This document shows positions 43,018 through 49,976 of a stretch of 64,000 nt of DNA, piece after piece (the first letter of the stretch is position 1; each line of letters begins with the position of its first letter). Source of the DNA: Sulfuritalea sp. (lineage in GTDB: Bacteria; Pseudomonadota; Gammaproteobacteria; Burkholderiales; Rhodocyclaceae). A program made the position numbers and the translations under genes. Where the stretch lies: NCBI GenBank assembly GCA_016710465.1, contig JADJVS010000014.1, positions 372,001-436,000 on the forward strand, in the 5' to 3' direction. Below the pieces are notes generated by a model. It made no database searches. It had not been told where the DNA came from and worked only from the letters and a program-made list of their open reading frames with translations.

Positions 43018-44109
43018 CTATCTTCGATCCAAGGCGCGTTTCACCGCTAGCGCGACGCTACGGGCAAGCGGTGGAGGTACTGCGTTGGATACCTGCTCAA
43101 CTTGCTCGGACAGGTTTCCCTCAAGTACAAAATCTTTCGGAAATCCCTGAAGCAATAGTGCTTCGTAGATACTGAGCCTGCGGCGACCATCAGGATGCAC
43201 ATGTATTTCACGATGTCCAAAGGCGATCGTCGGACTATTTGAATCCCACTTCAACCGCTTGAAACTGCGACCGTCACCGATGCTGGCTTCAGGATTCTCG
43301 AAACGGGAAGACTTTGGCTGCATCGTCCAGTGGTTTGGATGAACGGGGATGTCTGCCGGCTTAAGGTTGTGCCTAAAGTAGGCTGGGGGCCGCAATCCTC
43401 CAATGGCCTCACGGACGGTCTCAATGCCCTTGCGCTTGCGCGGTTTCACTTGAGAATAATCTTGGCCCTCGCGCATCCCGGATAGCACAATGCGGCGGCG
43501 GTTCTGCGGTACTCCAAAATCAGCGGAACACAGCTCCTTCTCGGTTACATCAAATCCGAGGTCAGCAATACCCTGAGTGAGCGCAGTGTAGGTCCTTGCG
43601 TGCTTCTTGTCCCGAATACCTAGGACGTTCTCGAACACGATGAACTCAACTATGTAGTGCCGCTGTAGCTCCTCAACAATCTTCAAGTAAAGCGTTGGTA
43701 GGCGGTTGCGTGGATCGTCGATCTGAGCGCCGGTGTTTGCGCGCGAGAAGCCCTGACAAGGGGGACCCCCAATTACGGCGATGCGTTGGCCACGTTCGAG
43801 TTTCTCGCTTACGTGGTCGACAACACCTTGCGGTTGCAATTGAGTCAGATCAGCCACAACCGCCTTGGTGCGTGGGAAGTTCCTGCGGTGAGTACGAATT
43901 GCCGCTGCAGCAGCATCGATTGCCACCGATATTGTGAATCCGACCTCCTTGAATCCCAAATCCAGTCCGCCTGCGCCAGAAAACAGGCTAACGATCTTTG
44001 GAAGCGACTTGTGAGATATAGGTCGCCCTGATACGGTCGAAGTGGTGACGGCAGTAGATGCCATTCTTGACGGCAGGCGCGATCGTTGAAAATATTCGGT
44101 CCGCATCAT
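43018..44109 (-). CDS. dcm: DNA (cytosine-5) methyltransferase
   Basis: This 363-residue enzyme has all key motifs: I (VSLFSGAGGLDLGF), IV with catalytic Cys118 (GGPPCQGFS), VI (VFENVLG), VIII (VPQNRRRIVL), IX/X (YEALLLQGFP; QVSNAVPPPLARSVA). The target-recognition region between VIII and IX is short. The likely start is ATG 44109, overlapping an upstream small gene, but later starts (about residue 16) are possible. It should protect host DNA against a partner nuclease. No classical type II nuclease is adjacent, and an HNH gene lies 1.2 kb upstream. Confidence 0.95.
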   Translation of the reverse strand: MMRTEYFQRSRLPSRMASTAVTTSTVSGRPISHKSLPKIVSLFSGAGGLDLGFKEVGFTISVAIDAAAAAIRTHRRNFPRTKAVVADLTQLQPQGVVDHVSEKLERGQRIAVIGGPPCQGFSRANTGAQIDDPRNRLPTLYLKIVEELQRHYIVEFIVFENVLGIRDKKHARTYTALTQGIADLGFDVTEKELCSADFGVPQNRRRIVLSGMREGQDYSQVKPRKRKGIETVREAIGGLRPPAYFRHNLKPADIPVHPNHWTMQPKSSRFENPEASIGDGRSFKRLKWDSNSPTIAFGHREIHVHPDGRRRLSIYEALLLQGFPKDFVLEGNLSEQVEQVSNAVPPPLARSVALAVKRALDRR

Positions 44110-44321
44110 CTACTCGCCATGAGGCAGTCGCGCGGCTCAGGGTAAGCTACACCCAATTTTGCGTGGGGCACCATAAGAGACACACACTGCTTACTAAGAC
44201 GCCGCCGCATCGCTCCAAGAATGGCCCATGCAGCTGAAACGTAAATTATTTCCGCAGCCTGACCGAATTTGGCCCACAGTTCTTTGGGAACGTAAACTGT
44301 TGTGCGGATAGACCTTGCCAT
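44106..44321 (-). CDS. Small ribbon-helix-helix-like protein upstream of dcm, 71 residues
   Basis: This small gene begins MARSIRTTVYVPKELWAKFGQAAE, which reads like a ribbon-helix-helix strand and first helix. The rest is less convincing. Its stop overlaps the dcm ATG (ATGATG context), so translation could be coupled. It might be a controller protein for the operon. A GGGG ribosome site 11–14 bases ahead is modest. It may be spurious. Confidence 0.45.
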   Translation of the reverse strand: MARSIRTTVYVPKELWAKFGQAAEIIYVSAAWAILGAMRRRLSKQCVSLMVPHAKLGVAYPEPRDCLMASR

Positions 44322-44379
44322 AAATATTGAATGCCCCGTGAATGGCGCATGATCTTACATCACATTGCTTCGGGTGACC

Positions 44380-44514
44380 GAGCCGCCGTACCGCCAGCAC
44401 CGACTCTTCAGGCCTGACCTAGCTTCTCGATTCGCGAGAAGGGTTAGGTGCGATTCCAGCTGCTCCGGCACACGTAGGGCTCGCAAAGTCGGCGCTGGTA
44501 ATACGGCGGCTCGA
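44380..44514. repeat. Composite 135-bp palindrome between the dcm operon and the HNH genes
   Basis: The left arm (44380–44409) begins CGAGCCGCCGTA, and the right arm (44486–44514) is its complement with about five differences over 29 bp. Between them a nested hairpin pairs CCTA…CTTCTCG (44419–44430) with CGAGAAG…TAGG (44436–44449). Both arms carry the CCAGC(G/A)CCGACT core seen at other junctions. The gap 44322–44567 holds nothing else. Confidence 0.8.
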
Positions 44515-44553
44515 AGCGTCGGAGAAGAAAAAACACTGCGATCCCGTGGGCAC
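44486..44553 (+). repeat. Family-3 dispersed repeat, middle copy
   Basis: It reads AAAGTCGGCGCTGGTAATAC, then a CGGCGGCTCGAAGCGTCGG block and a GAGAAGAAAAAACACT block, aligning along its length with the copy at 35517. It is also the right arm of the composite palindrome. Confidence 0.75.
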
Positions 44554-44567
44554 TCTAGCTCGTGCTG

Positions 44568-45328
44568 CTATCCCATCGACCCCTGACGCGCCGCCGCTTC
44601 CGCTATGAGCCGCGTCAACTGTGTTACTTGGCGTCGCAAGCCGAGCGGGGTCAGAGACGACAAGGAATGTGGAATGCGAAAGTCGAGATCAATCCACTTG
44701 TGCGGCTTTCGCGTGACCAGATAGCAAACACGATTTACATATCCAATACCCGGCGTAATCCATTGGTCACGGCCAGATTCGCCATCGCGTATTGTCCATA
44801 TGTACTCTGGGTCTGTTCGTCTGACAATTTTCAAGTCCTCGCCGAAAGTCTCAAGACCTATGCCGCCCCAAATGTCGAAATGTGCTTCGGGATGACGATA
44901 GGGCTCGAAGTATTGGTAAAAAGTGTCTTCGTGAAGGGTGTTGGGTCCTACCAAGATGCCTTCCTCCAACATGGCGACAACTGTTCTTTCCAAGCGCCCA
45001 CTTTTGTGACCGCATTGAACAGGATGTTCGCCGAACCCCAAGGCATTCGCATGGCAAAGTCATTTGCCTCCGCTGATCGCACCGCGAAGAACTCATGCCA
45101 TGGGTGATCGCTTTTTGTGAGTCCGCCGGAATATGCCCAAAGCTCCTCATAAAGCGGTGGCACGCCGATCTGTTCGGCTATGAAAAACTCCTCGCTTTCA
45201 AATTTGGATCTCATCTCTGCCACTTGCGTGTCGGTAAGTACGCCCTTCAATAGCAGCGCTCCCCACGCCTTGAAATTGTCCGCATCGCGATAGAGATATT
45301 CAAAGACGCAAAAACGCTTGGCGCCCAT
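44568..45328 (-). pseudogene. Hypothetical gene with an apparent frameshift, beside the HNH gene
   Basis: The first part (45328 to about 44990) encodes MGAKRFCVFEYLYRDADNFK, then KAWGALLLKGVLTD and SDHPWHEFFAV. Near 45000 the sense continues in another frame, encoding ERTVVAMLEEGILVGPNTLH and TFYQYFEPYRHPEAHFDIWG, down to 44568. Joined, they give one protein of about 250 residues. No known domain is recognised. It starts 3 bases after the HNH gene stop and so belongs to its operon. Confidence 0.55.
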
Positions 45329-45331
45329 TTC

Positions 45332-46126
45332 TCATTTCCCAGATTTGTTATCGGCAAACTCTTCCATACGATGGCGAGCAATAAAGGTGGCATCTGGAAC
45401 GAACCGCTCTGGTAGTTCGATGGAAAGACCGTCCAGTGGAAGAATCACGTTCTTAATGAACGCATTCTCGCTACGTTTCAGTTCGGTTGATACAAGCACC
45501 CGTAAATCGTCGGACAATGCAATTAGACCCTTGTCGAACGCTTTGTCATGGATAGCAGACAAGCACAACCCGTTTCTGGGATTCAGGCGATTTGCCTTGT
45601 CTTTACTCCAAGGCACGATATGGCTGGCTATCAGCAAGCGCGGCTCCGACAACCCAGACATGCAACAGCGTCCGCGAAAACTACTCAGCACCGCGCGGCG
45701 GAAAAAGTGTTGCTTGATTCGTTGCTCGGTCACCACGCGACGCGTCTCTCCGGTGAAGTCTTCCAAGCCGGTGGCCTCGTCAGCACCGAGGGAAGGTGTG
45801 GGTACTTGGCCTTGCGACTCGACCAGTGCCGCTCGAAGGCGGCTGCACTCGACAGCCAGCCCTTCCCAATCGGCTTGAAACTCGTCCCAAATCTCGCGAT
45901 CAAGTGAACCGGCGTTACCTAGTCCGGCACGTCCGGTGGATGTAATCGCCGGGTCCAAGCTTGCGAAATTCACCAGCTTCATCGCTACCGCGCCCGGTGT
46001 GCGGCCAATTAGTTTTGCCAGTTCCACGATTTCCGCATTGCGACCGTGCAACTTTCCGAACGGCAATTGGCAATACAAATGAAAGGCGAGCTTGAGCTGT
46101 TCCCGACTCCAGCGATTGTTTCTCAC
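45332..46126 (-). CDS. HNH endonuclease
   Basis: This 264-residue protein has a C-terminal HNH domain: CCMSGLSEPRLLIASHIVPW, NPRNGLCLSAIHDKAFDKGL. The N terminus carries a helical DNA-binding-like region (SREQLKLAFHLYCQLPFGK, GRTPGAVAMKLVNFA). I chose GTG 46126, since AAGGAGGA lies 5 bases ahead. ATG 46159 is upstream of that site. It is probably a restriction or defence nuclease and may be the cutting partner of the cytosine methyltransferase 1.2 kb away (inference). Confidence 0.88.
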   Translation of the reverse strand: MRNNRWSREQLKLAFHLYCQLPFGKLHGRNAEIVELAKLIGRTPGAVAMKLVNFASLDPAITSTGRAGLGNAGSLDREIWDEFQADWEGLAVECSRLRAALVESQGQVPTPSLGADEATGLEDFTGETRRVVTEQRIKQHFFRRAVLSSFRGRCCMSGLSEPRLLIASHIVPWSKDKANRLNPRNGLCLSAIHDKAFDKGLIALSDDLRVLVSTELKRSENAFIKNVILPLDGLSIELPERFVPDATFIARHRMEEFADNKSGK

Positions 46127-46244
46127 CGTGTCCTCCTTACTTGATTTCAGATCTGTCATATCGAGTCTAGCCGGTTCGGTTGGTTCTGGAGGAGTGAAAC
46201 TTCAATGTGCAGGAAGTATCGCCTTTCACTGGCTCACCAGACGA

Positions 46245-46314
46245 GCCTATTGAGCCAAAGTGATTTTCTTTTCGGACGCCTCAAATCGCCGTATCACCAG
46301 CGCCGACTCTTCAC
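46245..46314 (-). repeat. Family-3 dispersed repeat, inverted copy
   Basis: On the minus strand it begins GTGAAGAGTCGGCGCTGGTG and continues through ACGGCGATT and GAAAAGAAAATCACT blocks to CAATAGGC, closely matching 35517–35588. It marks the right edge of the low-GC island. The rest of the 46127–46451 gap shows no gene. Confidence 0.8.
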
Positions 46315-46451
46315 ACCTACCAGCTCCCCCGCAACCCCAAACCCCGAATGCGCTCCTCCTGCCCCAGCCCCTCAAAGCCCCGGAAGAATCTAACCCCTAC
46401 GCCTACAATCAACCCCGTACGGCAAGCCCCCCACTCCCCACAAGGACCGCC

Positions 46452-47162
46452 ATGGCCTTCTCCCTTACGTCGATCCTGCCGCTGCCCGACATGCTGGCGC
46501 TGGGCTGGTTCTTTCTCTGCTGGGTCGGCTACGCCTGGTACGCGGACCATCGCCGCTGGGGTACGCGCGAGCTGGCCAGCGTGCTGCACGAGTACCGGCT
46601 GCGCTGGATGCGGCGGGTGCTGGAGCGGGAGAACCGCATCGCCGATACGGTGGTGTTGCAGACGGTGATGCGCAGCGACAACCTGTTCATCACCACCACG
46701 CTGTTCATCATCGCCGGCCTGATCAGCAGCCTCGGCGCGGTGGATCGGGTGCAGGCGATGGTCTCGGGCATCGGCTTCATCGCCGTGTCATCGCGCGAGA
46801 CGCTGGAGGTGCGGCTGCTGGTGCTGATCGGGATTTTCGTGTTTGCCTTCTTCAAGTTCACCTGGTCGCTGCGCCAGTTCAATTTCACGCTGATGCTGTT
46901 CGCTTCGGCGCCGATGCCGGCGGAGAAGGAGGCGCCGGACCGGGCCGATTTCGCGCCGCGCGCGGCGATGATGGTGACGCACGGCTTCGCCAGCTTCAAC
47001 CGCGGGCTGCGCGCGTATTTCTTCGGGCTGGCGGCGCTGGCCTGGTTCATCCAGCCCTGGGCGCTGGTGCTGGCGGCGTCCTGGGTGGTGGCGGTGCTCT
47101 ACTGGCGCGATAGCCGTTCGGCGACGCTGGCCGGGCCGGTGACGGGGAAGGAGCTGCCCTGA
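46452..47162 (+). CDS. DUF599 family membrane protein
   Basis: This 236-residue inner-membrane protein has about four to five helices. Typical DUF599 sequence is present: LGWFFLCWVGYAWYADHR, ENRIADTVVLQTVMRSDNLFITTTLFIIAGLISSLGAVD and FFKFTWSLRQFNFTLMLFASAP. Function is unknown. ATG 46452 is chosen because MAFSLTSILPLPDMLALGW is the usual start. High GC shows the return from the island to core-like sequence. Confidence 0.9.
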   Translation: MAFSLTSILPLPDMLALGWFFLCWVGYAWYADHRRWGTRELASVLHEYRLRWMRRVLERENRIADTVVLQTVMRSDNLFITTTLFIIAGLISSLGAVDRVQAMVSGIGFIAVSSRETLEVRLLVLIGIFVFAFFKFTWSLRQFNFTLMLFASAPMPAEKEAPDRADFAPRAAMMVTHGFASFNRGLRAYFFGLAALAWFIQPWALVLAASWVVAVLYWRDSRSATLAGPVTGKELP

Positions 47163-47192
47163 GGCCAGAGGCAGAGACTACACGCCGCAAAG

Positions 47193-47258
47193 CCTGGATT
47201 CCGGCGTTGCCACCCCGCGAAGCGGAATCCAAGGCATGCAGAGCCGCCGGAATGACGA
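47193..47258. repeat. REP-like palindrome interrupted by a family-2 type insert
   Basis: CCTGGATTCCGGCG and CCGCCGGAATGACG are the two halves of a family-1 palindrome. Between them lies TTGCCACCCCGCGAAGCGGA and a following AATCCAAGGCATGCAGAG, which resembles the family-2 core. It looks like one repeat inserted in another. Confidence 0.6.
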
Positions 47259-47281
47259 GGCGAAGGTCGTGCGCGTTTGCC

Positions 47282-47349
47282 GATGGTCGCCGTTACCTGC
47301 CCGCGCAGCGGAATCCCAGGTACGCAGAGCGCCGTCGGCGCCGACTTTT
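47282..47349 (+). repeat. Family-2 repeat, 68 bp
   Basis: It begins GATGGTCGCCGTTACCTGCC, carries the core CGGAATCCCAGGTACGCAGA and ends in GGCGCCGACTTTT. It is nearly identical to 49909–49976. It lies in the 47163–47439 gap ahead of hicA. Confidence 0.9.
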
Positions 47350-47404
47350 CGAGCATGACCAGCCAGACAGCTGCCGTCATCATCCGGACGAACCGGGGTC
47401 CCGG

Positions 47405-47433
47405 TTGAAATGTGGTGCCGCTATTGGTACCAT
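47405..47433 (+). promoter_or_regulatory. Promoter candidate for the second hicAB pair, leaderless geometry
   Basis: TTGAAA (47405–47410), a 17-base spacer and TACCAT (47428–47433) end 6 bases before the hicA ATG at 47440. Transcription would begin about at the start codon. Confidence 0.5.
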
Positions 47434-47439
47434 TGATCC

Positions 47440-47697
47440 ATGGCGTCTTCCAGCAAAATCCTCGACCAGATGCGACGCGAGCCGAATAACGTTCGCTTCG
47501 CCGATCTGAAGAAGTTGTGCGAGGCGTATTTCGGGAAGTCGCGCCAGACGGGCACCAGCCACGCCATCTTCAAGACGCCCTGGGTAGGCGATCCGCGGAT
47601 CAACATCCAGGACGACAAAGGCAAAGCCAAGGCCTATCAGGTCAGGCAGGTGCTGCTTGCAATCGACAAACTGGAAGGGCTGCGCAATGAGCGTTGA
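47440..47697 (+). CDS. HicA-like toxin (second copy)
   Basis: This 85-residue protein has the short HicA-type fold, VRFADLKKLCEAYFG, with the catalytic-type His in RQTGTSHAIFKTPW. An end YQVRQVLLAIDKLEGLRNE resembles the first HicA (YQARQLIVMMDKYEVE). No ribosome site is seen ahead of the ATG. It overlaps hicB by 11 bases. Confidence 0.83.
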   Translation: MASSSKILDQMRREPNNVRFADLKKLCEAYFGKSRQTGTSHAIFKTPWVGDPRINIQDDKGKAKAYQVRQVLLAIDKLEGLRNER

Positions 47698-48010
47698 TCA
47701 TTACACCTACCGCGTCACCTGGTCCGCCGAGGACGGCGAACACGTCGGCCTGTGCGCCGAATTTCCGTCGCTGTCCTGGTTGGCGAAGACCCCCGAAGCC
47801 GCATTGAAGGGTATCCGGCGGGTCGTGGCTGAAGCGGTGGCGGACATGCAGGCGGCGGGCGAGGACATTCCCGTGCCGCTGGCGGAAAAGCACTACAGCG
47901 GGGAGTTCCGCGTGCGCATTCCGCCGCAGGTGCATCGCGCTTTGGCGACAGAGGCCGCCGAGCAGGGCGTCAGCCTGAACCGGCTGGCGAGCGCAAAACT
48001 GGCGGCTTGA
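47687..48010 (+). CDS. HicB-like antitoxin (second copy)
   Basis: This 107-residue protein starts at ATG 47687 inside hicA. The HicB domain (AEDGEHVGLCAEFPSLSWLAKTPEAALKGIRRVVAEAVADM) is followed by an RHH-type tail (FRVRIPPQVHRALATEAAEQGVSLNRLASAKLA). It should repress and neutralise the HicA encoded just ahead. The stop is followed directly by a repeat beginning AGCGGATTCGG. Confidence 0.88.
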   Translation: MSVDHYTYRVTWSAEDGEHVGLCAEFPSLSWLAKTPEAALKGIRRVVAEAVADMQAAGEDIPVPLAEKHYSGEFRVRIPPQVHRALATEAAEQGVSLNRLASAKLAA

Positions 48011-48013
48011 AGC

Positions 48014-48080
48014 GGATTCGGCTGCCGCCGGCTGCCGAATCTCCAGGACGAAGCGCCGTGCCGCCAGCGCCGACTTTTGA
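48014..48080 (+). repeat. Hairpin plus GCGCCGACTTTT junction repeat
   Basis: GATTCGG (48015–48021) and CCGAATC (48035–48041) form a hairpin just after hicB. The segment GCGCCGTGCCGCCAGCGCC with GACTTTTGA (to 48080) carries the shared junction core. Confidence 0.7.
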
Positions 48081-48092
48081 CAAATACTCCCC

Positions 48093-48140
48093 TTGCCAGT
48101 CGTTCTCATTATTGCTACATTTGAAGCAACTTTGAGAACG
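48093..48140 (+). promoter_or_regulatory. Promoter and inverted-repeat operator for the MNT/HEPN pair
   Basis: TTGCCA (48093–48098), a 17-base spacer and TACATT (48116–48121) form a promoter candidate. CGTTCTCA (48101–48108) and TGAGAACG (48133–48140) are perfect inverted halves 24 bases apart, one inside the promoter. They suit binding by the winged-helix N terminus of the protein at 48148. Confidence 0.55.
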
Positions 48141-48147
48141 ATTTGAT

Positions 48148-48759
48148 ATGCCATCCCTGTCACTCGCCACTCACTTGCTGGGAGGTACCCGCTCCGCGGT
48201 GCTGGCCGCCCTGCTGCTGCACCCTGAGGCCGCACTCCATGTGCGCGAACTGGCGCGCATCACCGGTGCCTCGCCGGGGTCGCTGCATCGCGAGCTGCGG
48301 GCGCTGACCGAAGTCGGCCTGCTGCTGCGGCAAGAGACGGGGCGCCAGGTGCATTACCGGGCGAATACCGCCTGCCCCGTATTCGAGGAACTGGCGGGGT
48401 TTCTGCGCAAGACGCTGGGCGTTGCCGATGTGCTGCGCGAGGCCCTGGCGCCGCTGGCCGATCAGATATCCCTGGCATTCGTATATGGGTCGGTGGCGGC
48501 CGGGCAGGAGGGGCCGCGCAGCGATGTGGATGTGATGGTTTTGGGCCGCGCCGGATTCGCGGCCGTGGTGAAGGCGCTGGCGCCGACGCAGGAGATTCTG
48601 CGCCGCGACGTCAATCCCACCGTGATGAAGCCGGCGGATTTTGCGCGCAAGCAGGCGGCCGGCGACGGCTTTGTGGTCGGGGTAGTTCGTGATTCGAAAA
48701 TCTGGCTGATGGGTGGCGAGCATGACCTTGCAGAACTTGCTCAAGATCGGCCGGCTTAA
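48148..48759 (+). CDS. Winged-helix/nucleotidyltransferase (MNT-type) antitoxin
   Basis: This 203-residue protein has an ArsR-like winged helix (RSAVLAALLLHPEAALHVRELARITGASPGSLHRELRAL). A minimal nucleotidyltransferase follows with VYGSVAAGQEGPRSDVDVMVLG, metal Asp pair in SDVDV. MNT proteins inactivate HEPN toxins by AMP transfer (established for the family). The next gene encodes a HEPN-like protein and overlaps by 38 bases. The winged helix suggests autoregulation through the upstream inverted repeat. Confidence 0.9.
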   Translation: MPSLSLATHLLGGTRSAVLAALLLHPEAALHVRELARITGASPGSLHRELRALTEVGLLLRQETGRQVHYRANTACPVFEELAGFLRKTLGVADVLREALAPLADQISLAFVYGSVAAGQEGPRSDVDVMVLGRAGFAAVVKALAPTQEILRRDVNPTVMKPADFARKQAAGDGFVVGVVRDSKIWLMGGEHDLAELAQDRPA

Positions 48760-49162
48760 GCCGCACGCGCCGACAGCCGACGAAATCCGGCGACTGCTGG
48801 CGGCGGCAGAGCGCAATCTGGCGGATGCGCGAGCCGACATCATCAGCGACGAAACGCGCTTCGATGCTGCCTACAAGGCCATCATGCAATTGGCGCTGAT
48901 CGCGATGATGGCGAGCGGCTACCGGCCGTCGACCAATGAACCGGGGCATCACCAGACCATGATCCAGTCCTTGCCCTTGACACTGGGTTTGCCCAACACG
49001 ACGTAGGTGGTGCTGGATGCCTTGCGGCGGAAACGCAACGTCAATGATTACCAGGGTGATCCGATCGAGCCCGAAGCCTTGGGCGAGTGCATTGCGCAGG
49101 CGACTGCCTTGCTGGCGACGACGCGCCGCTGGCTTGCGGAGCATCATCCGGGCTACTTGTAG
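48722..49162 (+). pseudogene. HEPN-like toxin with an in-frame stop at codon 95
   Basis: From ATG 48722 the frame reads MTLQNLLKIGRLKPHAPTAD and a helical HEPN-like domain to a TAG at 49004–49006. It then continues in the same frame for 51 more codons (VVLDALRRKRNVNDYQGDP, ending HHPGYL) to a TAG at 49160. The part after the first stop carries the conserved RRKRNVNDY region expected at the active site. A one-base change probably silenced the toxin. Read-through would give 146 residues. Confidence 0.85.
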
Positions 49163-49173
49163 GGAAGCAGCAG

Positions 49174-49198
49174 GAAAAAGGAGCCTGGTCCCTTTTTC
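49174..49198. terminator. Hairpin GAAAAAGGAGC…GTCCCTTTTTC
   Basis: This is an A-rich/T-rich-flanked inverted repeat with two mismatches, 11 bases after the HEPN stop. It is the degenerate first member of the GGGGCC hairpin group found again at 49880, 50179 and 50224. Confidence 0.55.
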
Positions 49199-49245
49199 TT
49201 GGAGGGTGGCTTTGTGCCGGGATTGGCGCCGGAAGCAAAAGCTGC

Positions 49246-49274
49246 TTGACTATACGCACGTTTATACATATATT
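49246..49274 (+). promoter_or_regulatory. Strong promoter candidate for brnTA, leaderless geometry
   Basis: TTGACT (49246–49251), exactly 17 bases, then TATATT (49269–49274). The brnT ATG is at 49281, so the transcript would start at the ATG. The AT-rich spacer has imperfect dyads (ATACG/CGT) that could be BrnA sites. Confidence 0.65.
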
Positions 49275-49280
49275 CGTTTC

Positions 49281-49553
49281 ATGCGTTACACCCACGATCC
49301 GAAGAAGCGGGCCGCGAATCTGAAGAAGCACGGCTACGACTTCAAGGATGCGCCGCAGGTGATCGAAGCTGATCGCACCGTAACTTTCGAGGATCGGCGC
49401 TTTGAATATGACGAGCAGCATTTCATCACGCTGGGCATGTTGCGCGGTGATGTGGTGGTGATTGCCACTGCCGAGACGGATGAGGAAATCCGGGTGATTT
49501 CGATGCGAAGGGCTGAGCAAAATGAAGAAGAAATCTACTACGGCAACGTTTGA
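49281..49553 (+). CDS. brnT: BrnT family toxin
   Basis: This 90-residue protein has the BrnT core: YTHDPKKRAANLKKHGYDFKDA, VTFEDRRFEYDEQHFITLGML and a C-terminal EIRVISMRRAEQNEEEIYY. BrnT is a RelE-like ribonuclease (family knowledge). The brnA gene overlaps by 32 bases, toxin first as is typical. No ribosome site lies ahead of the ATG, in line with a leaderless start. Confidence 0.93.
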   Translation: MRYTHDPKKRAANLKKHGYDFKDAPQVIEADRTVTFEDRRFEYDEQHFITLGMLRGDVVVIATAETDEEIRVISMRRAEQNEEEIYYGNV

Positions 49554-49824
49554 CGAGAACGCGCCCATTACCCAGGGCGACATCGATGCCGGCAAGCTGG
49601 TTCTGCGCAAGCGCATGGCCGGCGGCGGCGTGGTGCTACCCAAGAAGCGCGTCACGCTCTACCTTGATGCCGCGCTTGTGGAGCGGTTCAAGGATATGGC
49701 CGGTGATCGCGGGTATCAGACCCTGATCAATGAGACCTTGAAGACCTCGCTTCACCAGGCCGACATCGAGACGACAATCCGCAAAGTTATCCGCGAGGAA
49801 TTGAAAGGCAGGAAGGCCGCCTAG
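49522..49824 (+). CDS. brnA: BrnA family antitoxin
   Basis: This 100-residue protein has the BrnA pattern: an acidic N terminus (ENAPITQGDIDAGKLVLRKR) and a C-terminal ribbon-helix-helix (KKRVTLYLDAALVERFKDMAGDRGYQTLINETLKTSL). It binds BrnT and represses the promoter (family knowledge). It ends about 27 bases before a GGGGCC-rich repeat group. Confidence 0.93.
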   Translation: MKKKSTTATFDENAPITQGDIDAGKLVLRKRMAGGGVVLPKKRVTLYLDAALVERFKDMAGDRGYQTLINETLKTSLHQADIETTIRKVIREELKGRKAA

Positions 49825-49850
49825 CGGCAGGTTTATCGCAACTCGTACCA

Positions 49851-49900
49851 ATGAATAAGGGGCCTCTGAATAAATGAATAAGGGGCCTGGCCCCTTTTTC
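49851..49900 (+). terminator. Tandem ATGAATAAGGGGCCT repeat with GGGGCC hairpin after brnA
   Basis: The 15-base unit occurs at 49851–49865 and 49874–49888. The second copy continues into GGCCCCTTTTT, forming a hairpin AAGGGGCC/GGCCCCTT (49880–49897) with a T run. It could terminate brnTA transcription. Confidence 0.65.
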
Positions 49901-49908
49901 GCTTTGGG

Positions 49909-49976
49909 GATGGTCACCGTTACCTGCCCGCGAAGCGGAATCCCAGGTACGCAGAGCGCCGCCGGCGCCGACTTTT
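49909..49976 (+). repeat. Family-2 repeat, 68 bp (second copy)
   Basis: It begins GATGGTCACCGTTACCTGCC and ends GCCGGCGCCGACTTTT, matching 47282–47349 at all but about three positions. Sequence from 49977 to 50336 has no gene that I can support, only the two hairpins below. Confidence 0.9.

Noticed and set aside
35474..46126. Prophage or integrative element with integrase
   Set aside because: No integrase, capsid, terminase or tRNA attachment site was seen. The island is explained by IS elements, repeats and defence-like genes.
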